A stretch of 64,000 nt of DNA from Olleya sp. Bg11-27 (GCF_002831645.1 NZ_CP025117.1:1061514-1125513); one strand, 5' to 3'; counted from the first letter of the stretch, positions 45,961-54,592 are shown. Made by a program: numbers and translations. Notes: generated from the sequence alone by a model not told the origin.

Positions 45961-46533
45961 CTAAATTCCGCTCAACATAATTCCGAGAATTATAATAATC
46001 AGCGAAGTCATTAGAAACTGTTTTTTACTTTTATAAATATCCGAAATTAAATTCCAACAATACAAATAAATAAAAATTGGAATCATAAATCCCAAATACG
46101 CAAAATCTTTTTCAATTGTCAAATCGACTCCAGCAAGAAACCAAAACATTCACAATAGAAAAAGTAATGTTCCAAATAAAATCCAAATCGGATTAATTTG
46201 AGCCATTCTCAATCTTATAGTTTTTCTTCTATCAGTCGCAAAAGGTTTGCTCATCCATAAATAAGTCGTAAAACAAAAAGAAAATCCAATTGAAGCGAAT
46301 CCGATTAAAGCCAGATAATAAGTTGAAAATTCGTAGTTCACTAAATTTATCCAATTCAAATCCGTAATAACTTCTCCAATATTACAAAGCTTTAAAGTAA
46401 TTCGAAATAGAGAATTTAAAATTAAGCTAAATCCAATTCCGATTGCAATTCCGCTATAAAATCGGAACTTTCCAATTTCGTTTATTGTGAAGTCAGATTT
46501 TAGTTTTTTCAATTCAGCGTAATGTTTGGTCAA
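45961..46533 (-). pseudogene. Cassette 9: membrane protein gene split by an in-frame TGA
   Basis: Two frames lie head to tail in the same phase. The first (46533-46150, 127 residues) has three hydrophobic helices (FYSGIAIGIGFSLILNSLF, YLALIGFASIGFSFCFTTYL, WILFGTLLFLL) and stops at a TGA. The second (46149-45961, 62 residues) starts with ATG directly after it and adds two helices (YLGFMIPIFIYLYCWNLI, FLMTSLIIIILGIMLSGI). The continuous phase and matching character suggest one integral membrane protein of about 190 residues broken by a nonsense change. Two separate small membrane proteins remain possible. No family is recognised. Confidence 0.6.
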
Positions 46534-46535
46534 AT

Positions 46536-46578
46536 GTTGGGTAACTCGTTATATGGCAACTAAAGTAGTGAATATCCC
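46536..46578. other. Proximal end of the array, attI-like candidate
   Basis: The last cassette core GTTGGGTAAC (46536-46545) is followed by TCGTTATATGGCAAC and about 20 nt before the stop codon of the recombinase gene. There is no palindromic 3' arm here, unlike all other sites, so this junction has the place and simplicity of an attI. A small hairpin (ATATCCC / GGGATAT, 46572-46596) overlaps the recombinase 3' end. Confidence 0.45.
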
Positions 46579-47761
46579 CTAAATATTACGGGATATCCGT
46601 AGTTTTTGTTCCGCATTTTGGTTTTTTCTCAATTGGTTTACAGCATTATCCAAAGGGCTAGTAATGTCTAAAAGGTCTTTTCGTGCTACATGAGTGTAAA
46701 TCATTGTTGTTTCTGGTCTACTATGTCCTAATAATTCTTGTATATGACGCAAGCCGACACCTTGTTCTAGTAAATGTGTTGCATAGGTATGTCTCAAAGT
46801 GTGTGGTGTTACAGTGAAATTTATTTGTGCTAATTTGCAAGATTTATTTAAAAATTGTCTAATACTACTGTCCGAGTATTTTCCTCCTTTTTGACCTTCA
46901 ATTAAATATATTTGTGGTTTATAGGATAATAAGTAGTTTTCCAATAATGGTAAAATACTTTTGGCTATGCTAACAAATCTATCTTTTCTGCCTTTAGCAT
47001 TTTTTATTAATATTTGATGTCTGTCAATATGTAAATGCTCTATTTTTAAATGTATTAACTCGCTAATTCGCATTCCAGCGGAATAGAGTAATGCTATAAT
47101 CATGCGATGCTTTATATTTTTTGTGTTCTGTAGTAAAAGGATCATTTGCTGATAAGATAAAACAACAGGTAATTTTTTTGTTTTTTTTTGGTCTCGCTAA
47201 TTGGAGGTTATTTATCAATGTCTTAGGGTAGTAAAGGATAAAAAGTTTTAAGGCGCTAACAAATTGTCTTTGTGTGCTAACACTATAGTTTCGTTTAATG
47301 TAAATGGTTTCGATAAATAGCTCTACATCCCGATTGGTTAGTGCCTTAGTATCTTTCTCGTTATTATATTCTATAAAATCGGCTATTAACTGTGTGTACG
47401 TATCTATTGTACTTTGGCTATAACGTTTTCCTTTTAGGTATTTATAAAAATTATTCAAAACATTGCGATTGTCTTGTGTTAAGTTTCTTATTCTCTTAGT
47501 AGGAAATTGATGAAGTGGCATACTATTGTCGTAGATGTCTTTGGCGTTTATAGTGGCTGCCTCCTGAAAATTTGTATATATTAATTTTAAGTTTTCTGGA
47601 TTATTTTTAATGTACCAGCTTTTTAATGTTTGACTCCAGTAGGCTTTGGGTATAGCGTTTAAAATATTTTTTAATTGATCGTTGTATTTAAAGCTTATTT
47701 TTATTTGATGCGTTTTTTTGAAGTAGATACGCGATAGTGTTATCTCTGGAAGCTTGGACAT
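46579..47761 (-). pseudogene. XerC/D-like tyrosine recombinase next to the cassette array, frameshifted
   Basis: Two frames join into one recombinase of about 390 residues. The N-terminal part (start ATG 47761, MSKLPEITLSRIYFKKTHQI) has the extra beta-rich head seen in Bacteroidota recombinases and a SAM-like core-binding domain (YSQSTIDTYTQLIADFIEYN). After LARPKKNKK, a homopolymer change near 47171-47187 shifts the frame. The catalytic domain continues in the other frame with Arg (SAGMRISELIHL), Lys (KGRKDRFVSI), HTLRHTYATHLLEQG, LGHSRPETTMIYTHV (His and Tyr). The spacing between the Lys patch and HTLRH is about 60 residues, as in XerD, so the additional IntI segment is absent. It could be the cassette recombinase; see findings. 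Confidence 0.8.
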
Positions 47762-47808
47762 GTTGCTTTGATTTATTTTACTAAAAATAATAAAATAAAT
47801 TGGCACAA

Positions 47809-47836
47809 AAAAAGCATCGACTATGCGATGCTTTTT
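47809..47836 (-). terminator. Terminator between the array region and the heavy-metal-associated gene
   Basis: AAAGCATCG / CGATGCTTT with a short loop and T-rich flanks. On the minus strand it follows the HMA-domain gene and marks the edge of the accessory region. Confidence 0.8.
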
Positions 47837-47918
47837 AATTAGTTGTGTTTTGAAATAATAACATTGGGTCGGACGACCTGCTTGTGCTATGCTTTACTTG
47901 ATGTGTAGTACTTAGTCG

Positions 47919-48323
47919 TTATTTTGTCGTAGTAAATGCTTCTACGGTGTGCATATCTTTTACTTTGTAAGTGTCCGCTACACTTGTTACTGTAGTTTCT
48001 AAAGCGGCTGTAGTGACTATAGCTTCGTCATATTCTACCATAGCTAATTCGCGTTCAAAGTCTACAGTTGCAGATTTTACACCTTCCATTTTAGCCATTT
48101 TTTTCTCGATAGTTTTTGCACAACCCATGGCACAAGTCATCCCTTCAATTTTAAATTCGGCTTTAGCTAATTTAGCATTAGGGTTTATAGCTTTTTTTAC
48201 TGCTACTTTTGTTGTGTTTGCAGCTGCTGGTGCTGTCTTTACTTCTGGATTAGCATCGTTTTTACAACTAACTGCAAATACGCTTACTAAAACTAGTGCT
48301 AGTATGTGTTTAAATATTTTCAT
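47919..48323 (-). CDS. Heavy-metal-associated (HMA) domain lipoprotein
   Basis: The 134-residue protein has a lipoprotein signal (ILALVLVSVFAVSCKND, lipobox VSC), an Ala-rich linker and an HMA domain with the metal site in KIEGMTCAMGCAKTIEKKM, followed by GVKSATVDFERELAMVEYDE. The motif MTCAMGC differs from the usual MTCxxC by having three residues between the two Cys. It probably binds copper or zinc in the periplasm. It is the first core gene after the array. Confidence 0.88.
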   Translation of the reverse strand: MKIFKHILALVLVSVFAVSCKNDANPEVKTAPAAANTTKVAVKKAINPNAKLAKAEFKIEGMTCAMGCAKTIEKKMAKMEGVKSATVDFERELAMVEYDEAIVTTAALETTVTSVADTYKVKDMHTVEAFTTTK

Positions 48324-48421
48324 TTTGTATTGTATTTATTTATAATAATATAGATACAAAACTACTAATTTATATGCTTTATTGCCTTTAAAAATCGATT
48401 TTTGTACACTAAAACAATGCT

Positions 48422-49318
48422 ATGCTGAGTAACAATTCTAAAAAATGGGTGTATTTACTGGTTTTGTCCTTGATTTGGGGTACCTCATTTATTTTGATTA
48501 AAAAGGCGCTGTTAGGTTTAAGTGCTTATCAGTTAGGTGCTTTACGGACCTTAATTACGGGTTTGTTTTTGTTTGCAGTAGGTTATAAAAAGATAAATAC
48601 GATTAAAAAAGAGCATTGGAAATGGGTCGCGATATCCGGTGTTTTTGGATCATTTATTCCTGCTTTTTTCTTTGCTATTGCTGAAACCGAAATTGATAGT
48701 GCTGTAGTATCTGTTTTGAATAGTCTCGTGCCATTAAATACGGTTTTGCTTGGTGCTGCTGTGTTTAAAATAGCAAGCAGTACTAGACAGGTTATTGGCG
48801 TTATAATTGGTTTTATTGGGACGTCTATTTTGATTTTGGAAGGCGCGGATTTAAATCCGAATCAAAATTATTTGTATGCTGGTTTTGTAATTGTATCTAC
48901 AGTTATGTATGCGGTTAATGTCAATATTATTAAACGTTATTTACAAGAAGTGAAACCTTTGGCGATAGCGGTTGGTAATTACGTGGTTATTTTTATTCCT
49001 GCAGTATTAGTACTCATTTTTACTGATTTTTTTAATCTTAATAATTTTAATACCCCTGTTTTTAATAAAGCAATTGGTTACGTGGTTATCCTCGCTTTTT
49101 TCGGGACTGCTTTGGCTAAGGTGTTATTTAATACATTGGTGCAAATGTCTACGCCTGTTTTTGCGTCTTCTGTAACTTATATTATGCCAATTGTTGCTTT
49201 AACGTGGGGTTTATTGGATGGAGAAAGCTTTAGTTGGACACAGGGTGTTGGAACACTTATTATATTAATAGGGGTGTATTTAGCTAACAGAAAGACAAAA
49301 AAAAACCAAAGCGTTTAA
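48422..49318 (+). CDS. EamA/DMT superfamily permease
   Basis: The 298-residue protein has about ten hydrophobic helices in two EamA repeats. The first begins VYLLVLSLIWGTSFILIKKAL and the second FVIVSTVMYAVNVNIIKRYL; the conserved late motif is YIMPIVALTWGLLDGE. Members export or import small metabolites, and the substrate cannot be predicted. The stop overlaps the arm of a bidirectional terminator. Confidence 0.9.
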   Translation: MLSNNSKKWVYLLVLSLIWGTSFILIKKALLGLSAYQLGALRTLITGLFLFAVGYKKINTIKKEHWKWVAISGVFGSFIPAFFFAIAETEIDSAVVSVLNSLVPLNTVLLGAAVFKIASSTRQVIGVIIGFIGTSILILEGADLNPNQNYLYAGFVIVSTVMYAVNVNIIKRYLQEVKPLAIAVGNYVVIFIPAVLVLIFTDFFNLNNFNTPVFNKAIGYVVILAFFGTALAKVLFNTLVQMSTPVFASSVTYIMPIVALTWGLLDGESFSWTQGVGTLIILIGVYLANRKTKKNQSV

Positions 49319-49332
49319 GCTTCGGTTTTTTT
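49297..49332. terminator. Bidirectional terminator between the permease and M16 genes
   Basis: AAACCAAAGC / GCTTCGGTTT with A and T runs on either side lies between two converging genes. Confidence 0.7.
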
Positions 49333-49350
49333 AATTAAAGGTAATGCGTA

Positions 49351-51423
49351 TTAGTTAAAATCTGCATCTGTAACACCTTCGTTTACTTTTACATTTTTAA
49401 TATTCATAGACATGGTTTGTGGTCCAGCTATGATTGTTTGAGCGTAAGGAAATTTTACACCGTTTACTTCAGAATAATTATCATATTTAACTGTTGTTGT
49501 CATGTCTTGACCTTGAGCTTTAGTCGTACTTTCTTCTTGTACAAGTAAGTTTGTTGCAACATCGTAATATCGGAAAGACGCAGCGTCTCCTGTCATAACT
49601 TTTACTTTGTAGCTGTCTGCACCATCAATATCAACAATGCTTTCTAAGGTTACATTAGCTATGTCGTATTTAGTTTCAGGAAACATACCAAGGTCTGATT
49701 TTTTATCTGTTATTTCAGTGTCTGATAATGTGGTTTTTTGACCGCCTTGCTCACCATATCCAGTAGTTCCATTCCATTTAGACTTCATCATTACCATACC
49801 TTGCATAGCAACTTCCATAGACTGTTTGTTGTCTTTAGTTTTCTTTAATTCTACAGTTAATGCAGGGGCGCCTTGTACAACAAAATCACCACCCATTTTT
49901 ACAGTGTTTACCTTGTTGATATTGTTAACTCCTCCAATTGCTGTGATATAGTTATCTAAGACAGATTTAGCTGTAACACCGGCAGGTATTGGTTTAGAGA
50001 ATTCTGGTTTAGCAACAGAATTAGCAAATTTATCGTAGTATTTAATTGGGATTCCTGTTTTCTCTAATCCAGAAATTACTTCGCTACCTTTTCCAACGAT
50101 GATTATTCTAGCATTTTCAGGCTTGAAATATTTATTAGCGACACGTTGTACGTCAGCAATAGTTACGGCATTTATTTTAGATAAATACGTTTTGTAAAAA
50201 TCACTTGGTAATTTGTTTAACTTGATGTTTAAAGCATATCTAGCAATTGTTTGAGGGCTTTCTAAAGCTAAAACAAAATCACCAACATACTTTGCTTTTG
50301 CATTTGCTAAGGCTTCGGCTGAAACTGGTTCGTTTTTAATTCTTTTAATTTCTTTTAAAGTTTCAATTACAGAACTATCTGTAACCATGTTTCTAACTGC
50401 AGCACCGGCTGTAAATCTAGAAGCTCCGTAACGCGATGTTCCTATTCCTGATCGGGCACCATAAGTCCAACCATTGGCTTCGCGTAAATTCATGTTTAGG
50501 TAACTATTGAAACCACCACCTAAAATTTTATTAGCAATTAAGACAGCGTGATAATCAGGGTCGCTCATCTCTAACTTAACATTATTAGTTAAAGATATAT
50601 TTGATTGTACTGCATTTGGCATGTTCACAAAGTTAATTTGTGTACTTGCAACGTTAGGGTTAGGGATTACTAGGTTTGTAGTGAAATCAATTCCTTTGTC
50701 CCATTTTTTAAAATACTTTTTAACTTGTTTTTCAACTGTTTTAAAATCGACATCACCTATAATAACTAAATAAGCATTGTTAGGGTTGAAGTACTTTTGG
50801 TAAAATGCACGGACATTATCAAGGTTAATGTTGTTTACCGTTTCTTCAGAGATAAACTCTCCGTAAGGGTGTTTTGTTCCGTATGATAAGGCGCCACCAA
50901 CACGATCAGCAACAGCATCTACACTTTTTTCGTTACTTTTTAGTCCTTCTAAAACACGATCTTTTTCTTTGTCAAATTCTTCAGCAGAAAATAAAGGATT
51001 GATAGCAGCATCTGCCATTAATTCTAATATACGATCAGAATATTTTGATAATCCACTTGCGAAAGCACCATCAGAGCTAAAGTTAAGTCTAGCACCCAAA
51101 AAGTCTATTTCTTCGTTAAAAGCATCTTTAGCAATAGATGTTGTTCCGTTACCTAACATAGCTCCTAACATTGCAGATGTCCCCGCTTTGTCACCTTCTG
51201 TGATAGGTTGGTTGTCTATGGTTAAAGAGTAAGATACTCTTGGTAATTTATGGTTTTCTACAATTAGGACTTTAAGTCCGTTTTTTAATTCAAATTCTCC
51301 AGGTATTTCCAGTGTAATTGCTGGAGCTGGACCTGGTTTTGGTTGTTTAGATCTGTCAATTTGAGCTGATGCCGAAATTGATATAAACAATACCGCTATT
51401 AAGGCTGTTATTTTTGTTTTCAT
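49351..51423 (-). CDS. M16 family peptidase-like subunit lacking the zinc motif, with C-terminal extension
   Basis: The 690-residue protein has a signal peptide (LIAVLFISISASAQ) and two M16 lobes, but the HxxEH zinc motif is absent: the corresponding region reads GTSAMLGAMLGNGTTSI. The second lobe has YGARSGIGTSRYGASRF. It is therefore the non-catalytic partner (M16B type). About 200 C-terminal residues (KSVLDNYITAIGGVNNINKV onward) form an additional beta-rich domain like that of some outer membrane lipoprotein-related proteins. The catalytic subunit gene is 19 nt upstream in the same operon, and the pair should form a periplasmic heterodimeric peptidase. Confidence 0.9.
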   Translation of the reverse strand: MKTKITALIAVLFISISASAQIDRSKQPKPGPAPAITLEIPGEFELKNGLKVLIVENHKLPRVSYSLTIDNQPITEGDKAGTSAMLGAMLGNGTTSIAKDAFNEEIDFLGARLNFSSDGAFASGLSKYSDRILELMADAAINPLFSAEEFDKEKDRVLEGLKSNEKSVDAVADRVGGALSYGTKHPYGEFISEETVNNINLDNVRAFYQKYFNPNNAYLVIIGDVDFKTVEKQVKKYFKKWDKGIDFTTNLVIPNPNVASTQINFVNMPNAVQSNISLTNNVKLEMSDPDYHAVLIANKILGGGFNSYLNMNLREANGWTYGARSGIGTSRYGASRFTAGAAVRNMVTDSSVIETLKEIKRIKNEPVSAEALANAKAKYVGDFVLALESPQTIARYALNIKLNKLPSDFYKTYLSKINAVTIADVQRVANKYFKPENARIIIVGKGSEVISGLEKTGIPIKYYDKFANSVAKPEFSKPIPAGVTAKSVLDNYITAIGGVNNINKVNTVKMGGDFVVQGAPALTVELKKTKDNKQSMEVAMQGMVMMKSKWNGTTGYGEQGGQKTTLSDTEITDKKSDLGMFPETKYDIANVTLESIVDIDGADSYKVKVMTGDAASFRYYDVATNLLVQEESTTKAQGQDMTTTVKYDNYSEVNGVKFPYAQTIIAGPQTMSMNIKNVKVNEGVTDADFN

Positions 51424-51442
51424 ATCTATTTAAAATTTCTTT

Positions 51443-52777
51443 TTAGTTTTCGTCTTTTTTAGGTAAGTACTCTAAAACAACACGTTGGTTTGGGTTTAAA
51501 TACTTTTTAGCCACAGCCTGAATATCTTCTCTAGTGGCGTTTCTGTATATGTTAATCTCAGAATTAATTAAATCTGTGTTTTTATATAACATATAATTTG
51601 TTGCTAAGGATGCAGCGATACCTTGAACACTCGAGTTAGAATTAACAAATTGGTTTTCAAATTTGTTTTGAAGTTTCTCGAAATCTTTTTCAGAAATTAG
51701 TTCAGTTTGAAGCTTTACAACTTCTTCATCCATTTCTGCAAGTAATGTTTCTAAAGAGGTTTCACCTAATGGTAATCCATAAATAGCATAAATACTGTAA
51801 TCTTGTTGTGGTATGTTAATAGCACCTGCTTGTAATGCCATTTTTTTATCATCTACTAGCTTTTTGTATAATTTAGAAGATTTACCATCACTTAAATACG
51901 TCGAGATCATATTTAGAATATAAGAGTCGCGTTCTGCAAAACCAGGCGTTCTATATCCTGTTATAATTGCAGGTATTTGTATGTTTTGATCGTAAAATTT
52001 AGCGTCTATAGCTTCAGTAATAGGGTCTTCCTTTTGGAAGTTTCTAACCGGTACTTCTCCACTTGGTATATCTTCAAAGTAAAGTTTGGCTAGTCGTTTA
52101 GCCTCTGTTGTATCGATATCTCCAGCTATAACTAAAGCCGCATTATTAGGTGTGTACCACTTTTTGAAATAGGCTTGAAATTCTTCTAAAGTAGAGTTGT
52201 CTAAATCAGACATCTCTCCAATGTTTTTATTTTTGTAAGGGTGCTTTGAAAATAAATTATCGCTTACAGCAAATAAAAACTGACCGTAAGGAGAGTTGTC
52301 GTAACGTAATCTTTTTTCTTCTTTAACAACCTCATTTTGCGTGTCAACACCAACTTGGTCAATAACTGGGTGAAGCATACGCTCTGATTCCATCCAAAGT
52401 CCAAGTTCTAAATTGTTTGATGGAAACACTTCGTAATAATATGTTCTGTCTAAAGAAGTGTTAGCATTATTACTTCCTCCATTAGAAGTTACTATTTTGA
52501 ACCATTCGCCGCGTTCAATGTTTTGAGTACCTTCAAATAATAGGTGTTCGAAAAAATGGGCAAAACCTGTTCTTAGACCTGTCTCAGGAGTACCTCCTAA
52601 ATCTTTACCACCAACGTCATACATTACGCCTACAGTTACTACTGGAGCGGAATTGTCTTGATGTAAGATAACGTGTAAACCGTTATCTAAATCAAACTCT
52701 TCGTATTTAACTTCTTGTGCGGTAGCGGAAAAACCGGCTAAAAGCAAAGCAGCTAATGAGAATAAACTTTTTTTCAT
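51443..52777 (-). CDS. M16 family zinc metallopeptidase, catalytic subunit
   Basis: The 444-residue protein has a signal peptide (LFSLAALLLAGFSATAQ) and the inverted zinc motif HFFEHLLFEGT (HxxEH) with the downstream Glu in NEVVKEEKRLRYDNSPYG. It is a periplasmic pitrilysin-like protease of two lobes. The following gene encodes the zinc-less partner, the usual arrangement for bacterial M16B pairs. Substrates are likely peptides; no specific role can be read. Confidence 0.95.
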   Translation of the reverse strand: MKKSLFSLAALLLAGFSATAQEVKYEEFDLDNGLHVILHQDNSAPVVTVGVMYDVGGKDLGGTPETGLRTGFAHFFEHLLFEGTQNIERGEWFKIVTSNGGSNNANTSLDRTYYYEVFPSNNLELGLWMESERMLHPVIDQVGVDTQNEVVKEEKRLRYDNSPYGQFLFAVSDNLFSKHPYKNKNIGEMSDLDNSTLEEFQAYFKKWYTPNNAALVIAGDIDTTEAKRLAKLYFEDIPSGEVPVRNFQKEDPITEAIDAKFYDQNIQIPAIITGYRTPGFAERDSYILNMISTYLSDGKSSKLYKKLVDDKKMALQAGAINIPQQDYSIYAIYGLPLGETSLETLLAEMDEEVVKLQTELISEKDFEKLQNKFENQFVNSNSSVQGIAASLATNYMLYKNTDLINSEINIYRNATREDIQAVAKKYLNPNQRVVLEYLPKKDEN

Positions 52778-52971
52778 GTTTTGATTATTTAATTTATCAG
52801 TTTAATTATTAGTATACTATTGCAAGGTTTTGTTACAACAGTTCTTACAAAAATAACAATAGAAACTAGCTTTTAGTGGCTAAAGTGCTAAAAATTAACA
52901 CCAAATTATTATAATTTTATTTTGTTTTCACGAAATTTAAATGGAGTATTAACCAATAAAATTTATATATT

Positions 52972-53463
52972 ATGAAAAATGTCACACTTCCAATACGTTT
53001 CGGAATAGTTATAAGTGCTTCTTTAATAGCGTACTTTTTATTTTTAGCATTATTTAATTTACATACCAATGCTGTTTTTAGTTTAGGTAATGGTTTAATC
53101 ACGGCTTTTGGTATTTATGAAGTTATCAAATATTATAAACTAAAAGTTGGTAAGCAATTTACATACGCTAATGGTTTTAAACAGGGGCTAATTGCGGGGT
53201 TTGTTGCGACTTTTATTTTTACCGCTTTTTTTCTGTTGTACGCCACAGAAATCAACCCTTTATTTTTAGCACAGTTATTAGAAGTTTTTGAAGGGCAATA
53301 TAATGTAGGAGCAGGATTGGTTAGTTTTGTAGTTGCGATAATGGGTTTTAGCACAACGGTTGTACTAACTTTAACGTTTATGCAATTGTTTAAAGATAGC
53401 CGAAACACCCCAAATGCAGAGGGGAAAAGGGATGGGGAAATCACTTTAAGGAAGGTGTCGTAA
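52972..53463 (+). CDS. DUF4199 family membrane protein
   Basis: The 163-residue protein has four predicted membrane helices (IVISASLIAYFLFLALFNL, NGLITAFGIYEVIKYY, FVATFIFTAFFLLY, GLVSFVVAIMGFSTTVVLTL) and the conserved loop KVGKQFTYANGFKQGLIAGF typical of DUF4199, a Bacteroidota family of unknown function. The gene stands alone, divergent from the M16 operon. Confidence 0.85.
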   Translation: MKNVTLPIRFGIVISASLIAYFLFLALFNLHTNAVFSLGNGLITAFGIYEVIKYYKLKVGKQFTYANGFKQGLIAGFVATFIFTAFFLLYATEINPLFLAQLLEVFEGQYNVGAGLVSFVVAIMGFSTTVVLTLTFMQLFKDSRNTPNAEGKRDGEITLRKVS

Positions 53464-53537
53464 CTCATTAATTTTATGTGTTTCAAACGGTTGAATGTTT
53501 TATGGATTAAAAATATTACTAGTAAGTACACAAAACG

Positions 53538-53568
53538 TTTGTATATTAATTAATTAGAAGTATATTTG
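53538..53568 (+). promoter_or_regulatory. Bacteroidota-type promoter for rplU-rpmA
   Basis: TTTG at 53538 and TATATTTG at 53561 are separated by 19 nt, a textbook -33/-7 pair for this phylum, 63 nt before the L21 start. Confidence 0.75.
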
Positions 53569-53630
53569 CATCCGTTTTCGCAGGAAAATGAGATTATTTT
53601 ATATAAATTAATTAATAAAAACGTTACGCT

Positions 53631-54290
53631 ATGTACGCAATTGTAGAGATAGCAGGGCATCAATTTAAAGTTGAAAAAGACCAAAAAGTTTTTGTTAACC
53701 GTTTAGCAACAGAAGAAGGACAAAACGTATCATTTGATAATGTTCTTTTAATTGCAGATGGTTCTAACATAACTGTAGGCGCCCCAGCTATAGGCGGAGC
53801 ACAAGTAAGTGCAAAAGTCTTAAAGCACCTTCAAGGTGATAAAGTTATTGTTTTCAAAAAGAAAAGAAGAAAAGGTTACCGTAAGAAAAACGGACACAGA
53901 CAAGCCTTAACTGAAATTGTTATTGAAAGTATAGTAGCTTCAGGAGCTAAGCCAGCAGCGAAAGCTGAGAAAGCTGCTCCGAAAAAAGAAACTAAAAAAG
54001 TAGAAGCTAAAGCTGCGCCTAAAAAGGCTGCTAAGGCAACTGGAAAAGCTGACGACTTGAAAAAAGTTGAAGGTATTGGACCAAAAATTGCTGAAACATT
54101 AGTGGAAGCAGGAATCGCTACTTTTGCTGAATTAGCTAAAACTGATGCAGCTAAAATTTCTGAAATCATTGCAGGTGTTCGTGGTAATCACGTAACTGAC
54201 ACATGGCCAGCACAAGCGCAATTAGCTGCTGATGGTAAATGGGATGAGTTAAAGAAATGGCAAGACGAATTAGATGGTGGTAAAGCGTAA
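53631..54290 (+). CDS. rplU: 50S ribosomal protein L21 with C-terminal helix-hairpin-helix extension
   Basis: Residues 1 to about 103 are a normal L21 (MYAIVEIAGHQFKVEKDQKV, KRRKGYRKKNGHRQALTEIV). They are followed by an Ala/Lys-rich linker (about 105-140) and a second domain of about 75 residues with a helix-hairpin-helix-like element (LKKVEGIGPKIAETLVEAGI, AKISEIIAGVRGN). The total of 219 residues is about twice the E. coli length. Similar extensions occur in Flavobacteriia. L27 follows 41 nt later, the standard order. Confidence 0.95.
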   Translation: MYAIVEIAGHQFKVEKDQKVFVNRLATEEGQNVSFDNVLLIADGSNITVGAPAIGGAQVSAKVLKHLQGDKVIVFKKKRRKGYRKKNGHRQALTEIVIESIVASGAKPAAKAEKAAPKKETKKVEAKAAPKKAAKATGKADDLKKVEGIGPKIAETLVEAGIATFAELAKTDAAKISEIIAGVRGNHVTDTWPAQAQLAADGKWDELKKWQDELDGGKA

Positions 54291-54331
54291 TTGCTAAACT
54301 ACTTAAGTATAACAAATAACACCTTAAGATC

Positions 54332-54592
54332 ATGGCTCACAAAAAAGGAGTTGGTAGTTCGAAGAATGGTAGAGAATCAGAATCAAAACGTTTAGGCGTT
54401 AAGATATTTGGTGGACAAGCTGCTATTGCTGGAAATATCATATTAAGACAACGTGGTAATACGCATCACCCAGCGGAGAACGTATACCAAGGAAAAGATC
54501 ATACTTTACACGCTAGAGTTGATGGTTTAGTAAAATTCACAAAGAAAAGAGACAACAAGTCTTACGTTTCTATTGAGCCTTTCCAGGCTTAA
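54332..54592 (+). CDS. rpmA: 50S ribosomal protein L27
   Basis: The 86-residue protein is a full L27, beginning [20 protein letters not shown] and containing [20 protein letters not shown], which places its N-terminal tail near the peptidyl transferase centre. No extra N-terminal cleavable leader is present. Confidence 0.98.
   Translation: MAHKKGVGSSKNGRESESKRLGVKIFGGQAAIAGNIILRQRGNTHHPAENVYQGKDHTLHARVDGLVKFTKKRDNKSYVSIEPFQA

Noticed and set aside
29925-46545. CRISPR array
   Set aside because: The repeated sites are 120-190 bp, separated by 0.3-1.3 kb gene-bearing segments, and are palindromic in long arms. No short direct repeats with unique spacers of constant length are present and no cas gene was seen.
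29925-47806. Prophage or conjugative element
   Set aside because: Besides the tyrosine recombinase and IS elements there are no capsid, tail, portal, relaxase or transfer genes.
49351-51423. Active zinc protease
   Set aside because: The HxxEH motif is missing in this M16 subunit; only the neighbour at 51443-52777 has it.
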